A stretch of DNA of 64,000 nt, from contig NZ_JAJOZT010000001.1 of NCBI RefSeq assembly GCF_021168475.1, positions 527,228-591,227 of the forward strand, in the 5' to 3' direction. Within the stretch, counting starts at the first letter, position 1; each line of letters opens with the position of its first letter. The translations under genes and the position numbers were made by a program. Origin of the DNA: Pseudoclavibacter sp. 13-3. Its GTDB lineage: Bacteria; Actinomycetota; Actinomycetes; Actinomycetales; Microbacteriaceae. A model generated the notes under the pieces. It was given only the letters and a program-made list of their open reading frames with translations, had not been told where the DNA came from and did no database searches. Shown here piece by piece: positions 1 through 8,499 of this stretch.

Positions 1-210
1 GTCGGCACGGGCGCGGTCCATGCCGCTGAGCGACAGCTCGGCACCGCGAAAGAAGTTGCCCCCGCCGACGACGATCGCAACCTCGACCGTGCGCGACGCG
101 ATTGCGACCTGGTGGGCGATGGAGCTGACCACGTCGGGGTTCACTCCCAGAGCACCTGCCCCGAACGCCTCTCCGGAGAGTTTCAGCAGAACTCGTCGAC
201 GTCGTTCCAT
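1..210 (-). CDS. pyrH: UMP kinase, N-terminal part (cut by window edge)
   Basis: The first 70 residues of uridylate kinase, which phosphorylates UMP to UDP in the cytoplasm. Visible are the amino-acid-kinase opening [11 protein letters not shown], the glycine-rich [11 protein letters not shown] loop that binds the nucleotide phosphates, and GMDRARAD, typical of bacterial PyrH. The gene runs off the left edge. It lies downstream of tsf on the same strand, as is usual in bacteria (rpsB-tsf-pyrH-frr). I placed the start at the ATG ending at 210. Two in-frame GTG codons just upstream (ending at 213 and 216) lie 8 and 5 nt from an AAGGAG site and are equally credible. A hairpin separates it from tsf. 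Confidence 0.93.
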   Translation of the reverse strand, partial: MERRRRVLLKLSGEAFGAGALGVNPDVVSSIAHQVAIASRTVEVAIVVGGGNFFRGAELSLSGMDRARAD

Positions 211-373
211 CACCACATGCGCTCCTTCATACTGAGACGCCGGTCTGAACGGCCGCGTCACTGTGCTCTGCAAGTCTAGGGTTCGGTCTCGGTTGCTGCC
301 GTCGAGGGCAGCTCGGCTGTCGTGCAGCCGGATCCCGCACTGCCGAGACCAGCCAGTGAGGGCATACATGAAA

Positions 374-398
374 GTGGCCCGGCACTCGGCCGGGCCAC
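374..398 (-). terminator. hairpin terminator downstream of tsf
   Basis: A perfect 10-bp stem (GTGGCCCGGC with GCCGGGCCAC) and a 5-nt loop lie just past the tsf stop. On the minus strand the stem is followed by TTT. It probably ends rpsB-tsf transcripts before pyrH, although the short T-run suggests partial read-through. Confidence 0.6.
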
Positions 399-408
399 CA
401 ACGAAGCG

Positions 409-1236
409 TCAGGCTCCGACGCGGAAGCGGACGAACGAGTTCACCGTCAGCCCGGCATCCTTCAACACCTGAGCGATGCTCAGCTTGTGATCACGTGCGT
501 AGTCCTGGTCGGGCAGCACGATCGTCTTGAAGAAGCCGTTGAGGCGACCCTCGACGATGCGGGGCAGGGCCTTCTCAGGCTTGCCCTCGTTGCGCGAGGT
601 CTCTTCGGCGATGCGACGCTCGTTCTCGACGTCTTCTGCCGGGACCTCCTCGCGAGTCATGTACTTCGGATCGGCGAACGAGATGTGCTGCGCAATCGAG
701 TGCGCGGTCTCGCTGTCGTCACCGTCGTACGAGACGATCACGCCGAGCTGCGGAGGCAGGTCGGGGTTGGTGCGGTGCAGGTAGACCGCGAAGTGCTCGC
801 CCTCGAGCTGAGTCAGACGACGCAGCTCGACCTTCTCGCCGATGATGGCGCTGGTGTCGGTGATGAGCTCTTCGACGTTCTTGCCCTCGACCGGAGCGGC
901 GAGCGCAGCCGTGAGGTCAGCCGCGCCGACCTCGGCGATTGCGGTGAGCACCTGCTCGGCGAGCTCGATGAAGCGCTCGTTCTTGGCCACGAAGTCGGTC
1001 TCGCAGGCCAGCTCGATCAGGTACGCGCGGCGCCCGTCGACCTTGGCAGCGATGAGCCCGTTGGTCGTGGTGCGACCTTCGCGCTTCGCGACGCCCTTCA
1101 GGCCCTTCACGCGCAGCAGCTCAATGGCCTTCTCGACGTCGCCTTCGGCCTCGTCAAGCGCCTTCTTGCAGTCGAGCATGCCCGAGCCGGTGCGCTCGCG
1201 CAGGGCTTTGACATCAGCGGCAGTGTAATTCGCCAT
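409..1236 (-). CDS. tsf: elongation factor Ts
   Basis: EF-Ts, the nucleotide exchange factor that regenerates EF-Tu-GTP during translation. The 275-residue protein has the usual bacterial length. It starts with the UBA-like N-domain (residues 1-40, with MANYTAADVKALRERTGSGM) and carries the conserved ETDFVAKN segment at about residues 79-86 that contacts EF-Tu. It lies 44 nt downstream of rpsB and is probably cotranscribed with it. The ATG start is the family start; a GAGAGAAAC-like stretch serves as a weak ribosome-binding site. Confidence 0.97.
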   Translation of the reverse strand: MANYTAADVKALRERTGSGMLDCKKALDEAEGDVEKAIELLRVKGLKGVAKREGRTTTNGLIAAKVDGRRAYLIELACETDFVAKNERFIELAEQVLTAIAEVGAADLTAALAAPVEGKNVEELITDTSAIIGEKVELRRLTQLEGEHFAVYLHRTNPDLPPQLGVIVSYDGDDSETAHSIAQHISFADPKYMTREEVPAEDVENERRIAEETSRNEGKPEKALPRIVEGRLNGFFKTIVLPDQDYARDHKLSIAQVLKDAGLTVNSFVRFRVGA

Positions 1237-1280
1237 GTTTCTGTTTCTCTCGCTCTCTCGCGTTGGGTTGTCTCGAAGAC

Positions 1281-2111
1281 TTACTTGTCGGCGGGGGTCT
1301 CAGCAGCGGGCTGCTCGGCGACCTCAGCAGCGGCCTCGGCGGGCTTCTGCTCATCCTGCTTCAGCAGCTCGCGCTCCCACTCGGCCAGAGGCTCGGCCTC
1401 GCCGGCCTCTTCGTCTTTGCTGTGACGCGCGACCAGGCCGGCAGCAGCAGCGTCGGCGATGATCTTGGTGAGCAGCGAGACCGACCGAATCGCGTCGTCG
1501 TTGCCCGGAATCGGGTAGGCGATGTCATCGGGGTCGATGTTGGTGTCGAGGATGGCGACGACCGGGATGCCCAGCTTCTTCGCCTCTTGCACGGCGAGGT
1601 GCTCTTTGTTGGCGTCGACGATCCACATGGCCGAAGGGGTCTTGTCGAGGTTGCGGATGCCGCCCAGCGTCTTCTCGAGCTTGTCTTTCTCGCGCTTGAG
1701 GATGAGCAGCTCTTTCTTGGTGCGACCCGAGCCGGCCACGTCGTCGAAGTCGATCTCTTCGAGCTCTTTCAGACGCTGCAGGCGCTTGTGCACGGTCGAG
1801 AAGTTGGTCAGCAGACCACCGAGCCAGCGGTGGTTGATGTACGGCTGGCCCACGCGCGTCGCCTGCTCGGCGATGGCCTCCTGAGCCTGCTTCTTGGTGC
1901 CGACGAAGAGAATCGTGCCGCCGTGGGCGACCGTCTGCTTCACGAAGTCGTAGGCCTTGTCGATGTAGCCCAGCGACTTCTGCAGGTCGATGATGTAGAT
2001 GCCCGAGCGCTCGGTGAAGATGAAGCGCTTGACTTTCGGGTTCCAGCGGCGGGTCTGGTGCCCGAAGTGCACGCCGCTGTCGAGCAGCTGGCGGATGGTA
2101 ACGACGGCCAT
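1281..2111 (-). CDS. rpsB: 30S ribosomal protein S2
   Basis: Ribosomal protein S2, part of the small-subunit head-body junction. The chosen ATG opens [20 protein letters not shown], the universal S2 start. It has AGGAGA 7 nt upstream, so an in-frame upstream ATG (ending 2141) is rejected. The predicted length is 276 residues. The conserved GTKKQAQ and [12 protein letters not shown] segments are present. After about residue 235 the protein ends in an acidic, alanine-rich tail, common in actinobacterial S2. First gene of the rpsB-tsf unit, preceded by a leader of roughly 160 nt. Confidence 0.97.
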   Translation of the reverse strand: MAVVTIRQLLDSGVHFGHQTRRWNPKVKRFIFTERSGIYIIDLQKSLGYIDKAYDFVKQTVAHGGTILFVGTKKQAQEAIAEQATRVGQPYINHRWLGGLLTNFSTVHKRLQRLKELEEIDFDDVAGSGRTKKELLILKREKDKLEKTLGGIRNLDKTPSAMWIVDANKEHLAVQEAKKLGIPVVAILDTNIDPDDIAYPIPGNDDAIRSVSLLTKIIADAAAAGLVARHSKDEEAGEAEPLAEWERELLKQDEQKPAEAAAEVAEQPAAETPADK

Positions 2112-2440
2112 TGCCGTGTCTCCTGTTCTGCGTGTGTTCACACGCCTCTTGCGGTTGAGCGGTCACCGGGTCGGTGGCCCCTGGTGCTCATGACTCACCT
2201 CACCACCGAAGTGGACCGTTGAGGCTGTGTCATCTGTGCGAGCACGCGAAGTCAGCAGATTGCTCTACTGCTGTCGACAATCATAGCCCACGAAGCGCGC
2301 TCTCCGCGCCCTCTCGACGAACGCGTCTTCGCTGCGAGACGTGCCCTGGCGAGTGCGCACAGGCTCCACGCATCCCTTCCGTTCTGCACAGCGGTCTCTG
2401 ACGTCTTTCAGCGCGGGGCCTGCGACGTTTGAATCGCTCT
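2112..2440. promoter_or_regulatory. divergent intergenic region with the rpsB leader
   Basis: A 329-nt gap between rpsB (minus) and the M23 gene (plus). On the minus strand a TATGAT -10 box lies at 2280-2285, which would give rpsB a 5' UTR of about 160 nt. Directly upstream of the rpsB ribosome-binding site is a palindrome (2130-2145, GCGTGTG-TT-CACACGC) that can fold as a 6-bp hairpin with a tetraloop. I found no convincing -35 box and no strong promoter for the M23 gene. Confidence 0.4.
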
Positions 2441-3109
2441 ATGACGAGAGACGCCAACGCCCGCAACAGCACCGGTCTCGACACACGGCCTTCGCATGGA
2501 TCAGGCCAGCTCAGCGCATCGGCTCCGCGACGGCAGACACCTGGGCGGCGCCGTCAGGGGTCATGGTCCTGTTCCACCCGCGGCCGCTGGAAGCTGATGG
2601 TTCCGTCTCTGCTGATCGCTGCCGGCTTCGCTCTGTGGACGCCGGCGGCCGCCGACCTGCAGTCTGCTACGACCCTGCCTGCGCACACACCCTGCAGCGA
2701 TCTGCCCTGCTGGTCATGGCCGCTGCCCGCACCGAGAACGGTGGCCGGCCCGTTTCGAGCACCGCCGCATCCGTACGGCCCCGGGCATCGCGGCATCGAC
2801 ATCACCGCAGCCGAAGGCGCAGAGGTGCTCGCCGTCGACGACGGCACCGTGTCGTTCGCCGGTCGTGTGGTCGATCGCCCAGTTGTGACGGTCGCTCACG
2901 ATCACTCCTGGCGTTCCAGCCACGAACCCGTGGAGCCCGTCGTGGCACAGGGCGATCGGGTCGTGCGAGGCCAGGTGATCGGGCGCATCGCCGCGGGCTC
3001 GCACTGCTCCGGCTGCCTGCACCTCGGGGCCCGTCATCTGGACGACTACTTCTCGCCCCTGCTGCTGATCGAGGGCGCCGACCCGTCGGTGCTGCTGCCG
3101 CTGCCCTGA
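2441..3109 (+). CDS. exported M23 (LytM-like) peptidase-family protein
   Basis: A membrane-anchored or secreted protein with an M23 domain, the fold of zinc endopeptidases that cut peptidoglycan cross-bridges. A hydrophobic stretch (MVPSLLIAAGFALW followed by TPAAA) looks like a signal peptide, and the M23 core follows. The first zinc motif H-x3-D is present (HRGID). The usual HxH motif reads CLH, so one expected ligand or catalytic His is replaced by Cys. From memory, actinobacterial homologues next to rpsB share this, so the protein may be a regulator or binder rather than an active enzyme. The start is uncertain: ATG 2441, TTG 2429 and ATG 2597 are all possible, the last beginning right at the signal peptide. 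Confidence 0.72.
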   Translation: MTRDANARNSTGLDTRPSHGSGQLSASAPRRQTPGRRRQGSWSCSTRGRWKLMVPSLLIAAGFALWTPAAADLQSATTLPAHTPCSDLPCWSWPLPAPRTVAGPFRAPPHPYGPGHRGIDITAAEGAEVLAVDDGTVSFAGRVVDRPVVTVAHDHSWRSSHEPVEPVVAQGDRVVRGQVIGRIAAGSHCSGCLHLGARHLDDYFSPLLLIEGADPSVLLPLP

Positions 3110-3183
3110 CTCCTGCGCCGGACAACGTGGCCTGCGCAGCCTCGTTCCGAGCCCTCCGCTCGTCAGCGGTGGGTCTGGCACGA

Positions 3184-4110
3184 TCAGGCTCGTGGATGCG
3201 CCTGCAGATACGACGAGGCGAGCTGCTCGACCGAGACGTGCGTGTAGATCTGCGTCGTGCCGATGCTCGAGTGCCCGAGCAGAGTCTGCACGGCGCGCAG
3301 GTCGGCTCCCCCGTCGAGCATGTGCGTCGCGGCCGTGTGACGAAACGAGTGCGGGCCGGCATTGCGCGCGCCGACTGCGGTGAGCGCCTGTGTGACGACG
3401 CCGTGCACCGTGCGTGCGTTGATCTGACCGCCTCGTGCGCCGAGAAAGAGATGATGAGCTGCATCAGGATGCAATGCACGCGCTGCGAGCGTACCTCGCG
3501 CGGCCGCGAGGTACTGGTCGATCGCCGCGAGCGCGATCTCGCCGATCGGCACGACACGCTCTTTGTCGCCCTTGCCGATGACAGTGATCAGTCTGTTGTC
3601 GTGATCTATGTCGTCCAGGGTCAGACCGACCAGCTCGGAGACGCGCAGCGCAGAGGCATAGAGCACCTCGAGCATGGCCCAGTCGCGCGCCTTCACCGGG
3701 TCGCCGGAGGCTGCGGCCTCGTGTGCGTGCTCGAGCAGCGCCCGCATGGTCTGGCGGCTGTGAACGACCGGCAGGGTGCGGCTGGTCTTGGGCACCTGGA
3801 GCCGGGCCGCGGGATCAGTCTCGACGATGCCCTGTTCGAACACCCAGCGTCCGAATGACCGTGCGACGGTGGATCGGCGGGCCAGACTCGTCTCGGCGAG
3901 ACCTCGCTGCGAGCTGTGCCACAGCCAGTCTCTGAGGTGCTCGAGGCTCAACTGCTGAATGCGTGTGACCTGCGCGTCGGCGAGCTCTGCGGCGAGGTCG
4001 TTCAGGTCGATGCCGTAGGCCTTCACCGTGTTTGCCGACAGCCCTCTGACCGCCCGAATGTCGTTCAGGTAGCGGTCGATCGCCTCGGCGACAGAGATCT
4101 CAGCAGTCAT
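3184..4110 (-). CDS. xerC: tyrosine recombinase XerC
   Basis: Site-specific recombinase that resolves chromosome dimers at dif with XerD. The 308-residue protein has an N-terminal SAM-like core-binding domain (about 1-105) and a C-terminal catalytic domain. The catalytic set is complete: R156 (ASALRVSEL), K180 (GKGDKER), H254 and R257 (HSFRH), H280 (LLGHSS) and nucleophile Y289 (QIYTH). It lies last in the yraN-comM-dprA-xerC run, 20 nt after dprA, and converges on the M23 gene. The ATG is preceded by GGTGGC, with no clear Shine-Dalgarno site. XerC rather than XerD is inferred from the actinobacterial gene context. Confidence 0.92.
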   Translation of the reverse strand: MTAEISVAEAIDRYLNDIRAVRGLSANTVKAYGIDLNDLAAELADAQVTRIQQLSLEHLRDWLWHSSQRGLAETSLARRSTVARSFGRWVFEQGIVETDPAARLQVPKTSRTLPVVHSRQTMRALLEHAHEAAASGDPVKARDWAMLEVLYASALRVSELVGLTLDDIDHDNRLITVIGKGDKERVVPIGEIALAAIDQYLAAARGTLAARALHPDAAHHLFLGARGGQINARTVHGVVTQALTAVGARNAGPHSFRHTAATHMLDGGADLRAVQTLLGHSSIGTTQIYTHVSVEQLASSYLQAHPRA

Positions 4111-4130
4111 GCCACCAGAATGTCACGCGG

Positions 4131-5366
4131 TCAGCCGCGCAGCCACGTGCCGCCGCCGCGATCGTGCGCGAGCTGCAGCAGCTCGAGTTCGTTCAGGCAC
4201 GCGCGCACCGTCGCCAGTGGCATGCCGCAGAGCCGTGCGATGCCCAGGGCGTCATGCGCCTGTCTCGGATGCAGTGCGTCATGCACGCGCACCAGATCAG
4301 CGCGCAGCCCGTCGGTCTGCACCTGCTCCATCTCAAGCTCTGGCTGGGCCGTGAGCAGCGACAGGCAGTCATCGGCGCCGGTCACCAGTTCGGCGAGGCC
4401 GTCGCGGATGAGCCGATTCGTTCCCGCGGACATCACCGAGAAGACTGACCCCGGCACAGCGGCGACATGGCGCCCCATCTGCGCTGCATGATGCACCGTG
4501 TTGAGCGCCCCTGATCTGCGACCGGCCTCGACCACCACCGTCATCACGCCGAGCGCAGCGATCACCCGGTTGCGCTGCAGAAATCTCCAGCGGGTCGGCG
4601 GTGTGCCCGGCGCCTGTTCGGCGACCAGACAGCCGCGGTCGGCGATCTCGCGCAGCAGCTCTTCGTTTCCTGCCGGGTAGAGCCGGTCGATGCCGCCGGC
4701 GAGCACCGCCACGGTGTCTCCCTGCAGGCTGAGCGCAGCGCGGTGTGCCTGCCGATCGATGCCGTAGGCACCGCCAGAGACCACGGTGAAGCCGTGCTGC
4801 ACACACCCCTGCACGAGTTCGGCGCAGACTCCCAGCCCGTAGCTGCTGGCTGATCGGGCACCGACGATCGAGATGGCACGTGCCCGGTTCAGCAGCGCTG
4901 GTCGGCCGATCGACCACAGACACATCGGCGCATGCTCGGCGAGGTCTGAGAACCGTGTGGGCCATGACTCGTCGCCCGGCAGCAGCAGCGTTGCGTGCAG
5001 ACTCCTCGCTGAAGAGATCGAGTCGAGAAATCTGCGGTCGCCGAGCCGAGGGCTCCAACGCTGCAGCGCCTCTCGAAGCTGTGAAGTCTGCTCACCGGGT
5101 CGACTCGGATCATGCTGTGACCGGATGCCGCCTATGGCCTGACGCAGCGCGTCGACCATTCCGTGCTGACGCACGAGGCGCCCGGCGACGCCGTCTCCCG
5201 GCTCGATCAGATACGACCACCAGACCGCCGCCAGCACAGACTCGATCGACTCCGACCGATCCGGCGCTCGCAGCTCATGCAGATGAGCCGTCACCTCTCT
5301 GGTTTCTGCCGACGTCAGCCGGTGAACGTCAGCCAAGATGTCGAGCAGTGATCTGTCACCGATCAT
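4131..5366 (-). CDS. dprA: DNA-processing protein DprA (Smf)
   Basis: DprA binds single-stranded DNA and loads RecA during natural transformation; in bacteria not known to be competent its role is unclear. The 411-residue protein has an N-terminal helical region (1-160), then the Rossmann-like core with VGARSAS (168-174), SGGAYGID (197-204), AGGIDRLYP, and the late motif PGS...GTNRLI (305-320). A C-terminal winged-helix-like domain follows (about 360-411). The ATG ending at 5366 has GGAGG 6 nt upstream and overlaps the comM stop by 11 nt. It lies between comM and xerC, the usual order in this phylum. Confidence 0.94.
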   Translation of the reverse strand: MIGDRSLLDILADVHRLTSAETREVTAHLHELRAPDRSESIESVLAAVWWSYLIEPGDGVAGRLVRQHGMVDALRQAIGGIRSQHDPSRPGEQTSQLREALQRWSPRLGDRRFLDSISSARSLHATLLLPGDESWPTRFSDLAEHAPMCLWSIGRPALLNRARAISIVGARSASSYGLGVCAELVQGCVQHGFTVVSGGAYGIDRQAHRAALSLQGDTVAVLAGGIDRLYPAGNEELLREIADRGCLVAEQAPGTPPTRWRFLQRNRVIAALGVMTVVVEAGRRSGALNTVHHAAQMGRHVAAVPGSVFSVMSAGTNRLIRDGLAELVTGADDCLSLLTAQPELEMEQVQTDGLRADLVRVHDALHPRQAHDALGIARLCGMPLATVRACLNELELLQLAHDRGGGTWLRG

Positions 5367-6939
5367 GTTCGCCTCCGCCTCGCCACGACATCGCCCTGGC
5401 GATGTGTTCGCTGCCCGGCGACTGATCGCCGGCGAGATCGCAGAGCGTCCAGGCGATGCGCAGCAGCCGAAAGTAGCCGCGCAGCGTGATGGTGCCGAGG
5501 TCGAGCGCCCGGTCGAGCGTCGCGGTGGCCTGTGACGCGGGCCGCAGCCGGCCCCGAAGCGTCTCACCCGACACCTGACTGTTCAGCTCGTGCCCCAGCG
5601 GTCGAAGCCGTTCGGCGCTGGCCGCTCTGGCGCGTTCGACCTCTGCCCTGGCCTGAGCACTGGTCAATGTCTGTGGATCGTCGATCAGAACGCGGTGGCT
5701 GCGCACCCGGCCAACGTCGACTCTGAGATCGACGCGGTCGAGCAGCGGGCCGCTCAGCCTGGCCAGATAGCGTCTGCGCTGAGCCGACGTGCAGCTGCAC
5801 GTGCCCTCTGGCTCACCGGCATACCCGCACGGGCACGGGTTGGCCGCCATCACCAGCTGAAAGTCTGCCGGCAGGCGACCCACGGCTCCTGCTCGGTGCA
5901 ACGTCAGCGTGCCGGTCTCGAGACACTGCCGCAGTGAGTCGAGCACGTGAGCTCTGAACTCGGGCGCTTCGTCGAGAAAGAGCACGCCATGTGCACTCAG
6001 CGACACGAGCCCGGGTCTGAGCGAGCTGCCTCCGCCGATCAGCCCGCCCATGGTGAGACTGTGATGCGGCGCCTCGAACGGCGGCTGAGTCGGCAGTTCG
6101 CGCACGCCTGTTCTCGACGTGAGCGAGCGCACCGCGGTCACCTCGAGCTGCTCGCGCTTGCTCAGCGGCGGCAGCAGCGTCGCGAGGCTGTTCGCCAGCA
6201 TCGATTTTCCGGCTCCCGGGCTGCCGGTGAGCATCAGATGATGTCTGCCGGTCGCTGCGACGATCAAGGCCTCGACGGCGTCGCGCTGCCCCACGATCTC
6301 GCTGAGATCGGGGGGCGCATGCAGACGCTCGACGTTCGCGGGGGCCAGCTCGTCGACCTCGTCTGCGGACTCGCCCGGCTCGGGCCGGGCCGTGGCCAGT
6401 GCAGGTGGCCGATCCCGCGGATGCGGTGGGGCGCCCAAGAGGCGGATCAGCTCGATCAGGTCATCGACACCGACGACATGGATGCCGTCGACGAATCGTG
6501 CCTCGGCCAGATTCTCGCTCGGCACGACCGCTTTCGTCACACCGTCTCGCACCGCGCTGAGCAGTGCCGGCAGCACGCCTGGAATCGGCCGAATTCGACC
6601 TTCGAGGGTCAGTTCGCCGAGCACGACGGTGTCGCGTGAAGGCTGCGGTGGCACGATGCCCTGGGCGATCAGGACGGCCACGGCGATCGCCGCGTCGAAA
6701 CCGGTGCCGTGTTTGGGTGCACCCGCCGGCACCAGGTTGACCGTGAGACGCGTATCCGGATACGGCTGGCCGGTGTTGCCCAACGCGACACGCACACGGT
6801 GCTCCGCCTGAGCGACGGCCGTGTCGGCCAGACCGACGATGCGCGTCGCGGGCAGTCCCGCGCTCACATCGGCCTCGATGTCGATGAGACAGCCCTCGAT
6901 TCCGGTCAACGAGACCGCTTGACAGATGCCGAGCGTCAT
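5356..6939 (-). CDS. comM: ComM/YifB-family Mg-chelatase-like AAA+ ATPase
   Basis: In Vibrio ComM is a hexameric helicase promoting branch migration during transformation; most bacteria keep it without known competence. The 527-residue protein has an N-terminal Lon-S5-like domain (1-165), a Pro-rich linker (170-205), and an AAA+ module with Walker A GSPGAGKS (239-246) and Walker B LFLDE (D323, E324). It also has the cysteine-bearing NPCPCG (368-373), GPLLDRVD (397-404), and a C-terminal Mg-chelatase domain. The start ATG overlaps the yraN stop by 4 nt (ATGA), so translational coupling is likely. Confidence 0.95.
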   Translation of the reverse strand: MTLGICQAVSLTGIEGCLIDIEADVSAGLPATRIVGLADTAVAQAEHRVRVALGNTGQPYPDTRLTVNLVPAGAPKHGTGFDAAIAVAVLIAQGIVPPQPSRDTVVLGELTLEGRIRPIPGVLPALLSAVRDGVTKAVVPSENLAEARFVDGIHVVGVDDLIELIRLLGAPPHPRDRPPALATARPEPGESADEVDELAPANVERLHAPPDLSEIVGQRDAVEALIVAATGRHHLMLTGSPGAGKSMLANSLATLLPPLSKREQLEVTAVRSLTSRTGVRELPTQPPFEAPHHSLTMGGLIGGGSSLRPGLVSLSAHGVLFLDEAPEFRAHVLDSLRQCLETGTLTLHRAGAVGRLPADFQLVMAANPCPCGYAGEPEGTCSCTSAQRRRYLARLSGPLLDRVDLRVDVGRVRSHRVLIDDPQTLTSAQARAEVERARAASAERLRPLGHELNSQVSGETLRGRLRPASQATATLDRALDLGTITLRGYFRLLRIAWTLCDLAGDQSPGSEHIARAMSWRGGGEHDR

Positions 6940-7343
6940 CGCACACCTCGTCGGTGCTCGACCTGCAGACCGTCTCGATACGCCCGCACACCGATGGCGT
7001 CGATGCGCACCAGACCGGGCCAGCCGTTGTTGACTTCGAGCCACTGCCCCGCCAAGGCGCGCAGCTGACGCATCTTGCGGGCGTCGATTGCGTCGAAAGG
7101 CGTGCCGTGGCGGTCGCTGGCACGCGTCTTCACCTCGATGAAGACGAGCGTCTCACTGTCGCGAGCGATGATGTCGATCTCTCCGGCACGGCCGGAGCGC
7201 CAGTTGCGGTCGATGATCGTGTAGCCCAGATCGGTCAGAAAGTGGGCGGCGAACGCCTCGCCTCGGCGGCCGAGCGGCACACGAGGGTCGGCGGCTGCGT
7301 CGGGTTGCTGCCCTGCTTGTTCGAGGTTCTCGCTTGCGTTCAT
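6936..7343 (-). CDS. yraN: YraN-family (UPF0102) endonuclease-like protein
   Basis: A small cytoplasmic protein of the YraN/UPF0102 family with a restriction-endonuclease-like fold and no settled function. The motifs GEIDIIA (54-60) and FIEVKTR (68-74) form the PD-(D/E)XK-type acidic and lysine set. The N-terminal 25 residues are polar and probably disordered. It is the first gene of the coupled yraN-comM-dprA run, and a pair of 18-bp repeats lies upstream. No Shine-Dalgarno site precedes the ATG; GACACT sits 6 nt upstream, which may be a weak -10 of a leaderless transcript. Confidence 0.9.
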   Translation of the reverse strand: MNASENLEQAGQQPDAAADPRVPLGRRGEAFAAHFLTDLGYTIIDRNWRSGRAGEIDIIARDSETLVFIEVKTRASDRHGTPFDAIDARKMRQLRALAGQWLEVNNGWPGLVRIDAIGVRAYRDGLQVEHRRGVR

Positions 7344-7393
7344 GCCACCAGTGTCGGCACGCGAAGGTCACTCCGGCCAGAACCGTCACATCA

Positions 7394-7440
7394 CTGTGCA
7401 GAGCGCACTGCTGCATTCGAGGCTGTGCAGAGCACACTGC
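7394..7440. repeat. paired 18-bp direct repeat with internal dyads upstream of yraN
   Basis: CTGTGCAGAGCGCACTGC (7394-7411) and CTGTGCAGAGCACACTGC (7423-7440) differ at one base and start 29 bp apart. The copy at 7423-7440 holds the perfect dyad TGTGC-AGA-GCACA and the other a near-perfect one. They lie 50-100 bp upstream of yraN in the only sizeable gap of this block and look like a two-site operator; the binding protein is unknown. Confidence 0.5.
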
Positions 7441-7478
7441 CCTCGTGCTGACGCGTGACGCTTCTCAGACGAGTTCTA

Positions 7479-7805
7479 TCACTGTTCGTCGAGTGAAAGC
7501 TCACTGGGCAGTTCGAGATCGTGGGCGGCGAGCTCTTCGACGTTCACGTCTTTGTACGTCAGCACGCGCACCTGCTTGGCGAAGCGGTCAGACCGGTAGA
7601 TGTCCCAGACCCAGACGTCGGTCAGATTCAGCTCGATGTAGAAATCGGGCCCGACCTCGCGTCGCTCGAGCTTGACGTCGTTGGCCAGATAGAAGCGGCG
7701 TTCTGTCTCGACCACGTACTTGAACATGTGCACGACATCGCGGTACTCGCGGTAGAGCGAGAGCTCTGCCTCGCGTTCATAGTCGTCGAAATCCTGAGGG
7801 TCCAT
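7479..7805 (-). CDS. DUF2469 family protein
   Basis: A 108-residue conserved actinobacterial protein of unknown function. The family fingerprint is clear: DFDDYEREAEL near the start, then LYREYRDVV, KYVVETERRFY and a C-terminal VWVWDIYRSDRF. No catalytic motif or membrane segment is visible, and the charge and aromatic content suggest a soluble protein. The ATG is preferred over a GTG 12 nt upstream because GAGAGG sits 4 nt before it. The gene follows rnhB by 13 nt. This position between rnhB and yraN is the standard actinobacterial one. Confidence 0.9.
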   Translation of the reverse strand: MDPQDFDDYEREAELSLYREYRDVVHMFKYVVETERRFYLANDVKLERREVGPDFYIELNLTDVWVWDIYRSDRFAKQVRVLTYKDVNVEELAAHDLELPSELSLDEQ

Positions 7806-7818
7806 ATCGCCTCTCACT

Positions 7819-8499
7819 CTAGCTGCCCTTCCTGCTCTTGTCGCCCCTGCCGCCAGACTGGTGCAGCCAGGTCAGGCGGTGCAGAGCAGACGGTCCGTGC
7901 TCGGCGATCGCGGCGAAATGCGCGGCGCTGCCATAGCCGCGATTCGTCTGCCATGAATACTGTGGGTACTGCTCGGCGTACACCGCCATGCGGTCGTCGC
8001 GATCGACCTTGGCGAGCACACTCGCGGCCGCCACCGACGCACAGTCGCGGTCGGCTTTGGCACGGATCACCACACGCACCTGGCAGGTCGCATGCAGCCC
8101 GGCGGTCAGCCAGTCTGACGAACCGTCCAGAATGACCACTGCCCGGGCCTCTGGCGGCTGCTCGGCCAGCAGCGCGTCGACGGCGCTTGAAGCGGCCTCG
8201 CGCAGACAGTTCACGATGCCGTCGCCGTCGATGCGGGTGTTGTCGACCGAGGCGACCGTCCAACCGGCCACCCACTCGCGAATCGGCTCGACCAGGGCAT
8301 GGCGACGACGGTCGGTGAGCGCCTTGGAATCGCGGAGTCCCTCAGGCCATGCCCCCGCATCCGCTCGAAGCGCGACCGCGCCCACGGTGACCGGGCCGGC
8401 AAGCGCGCCGCGACCGACCTCGTCGCAGCCGATCACGAGTGTCGCGCCGTCGGCGAAGAGCCGCTTCTCGAGTTCGAGAGAGGGATCGACCGACGCCAT
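7819..8499 (-). CDS. rnhB: ribonuclease HII
   Basis: Cleaves the RNA strand of RNA-DNA hybrids and removes misincorporated ribonucleotides from DNA. The 226-residue protein has the family's four acidic metal ligands: D26 and E27 (GCDEVGRGALAG), D125 (VILDGS) and D150 (KADRDCASVAAASVLAK). The C-terminal part carries YPQYSWQTNRGYG. The chosen ATG overlaps the lepB stop as TGATG. A GTG one codon upstream is an alternative. The short basic tail (GRGDKSRKGS) is not conserved. Confidence 0.95.
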   Translation of the reverse strand: MASVDPSLELEKRLFADGATLVIGCDEVGRGALAGPVTVGAVALRADAGAWPEGLRDSKALTDRRRHALVEPIREWVAGWTVASVDNTRIDGDGIVNCLREAASSAVDALLAEQPPEARAVVILDGSSDWLTAGLHATCQVRVVIRAKADRDCASVAAASVLAKVDRDDRMAVYAEQYPQYSWQTNRGYGSAAHFAAIAEHGPSALHRLTWLHQSGGRGDKSRKGS

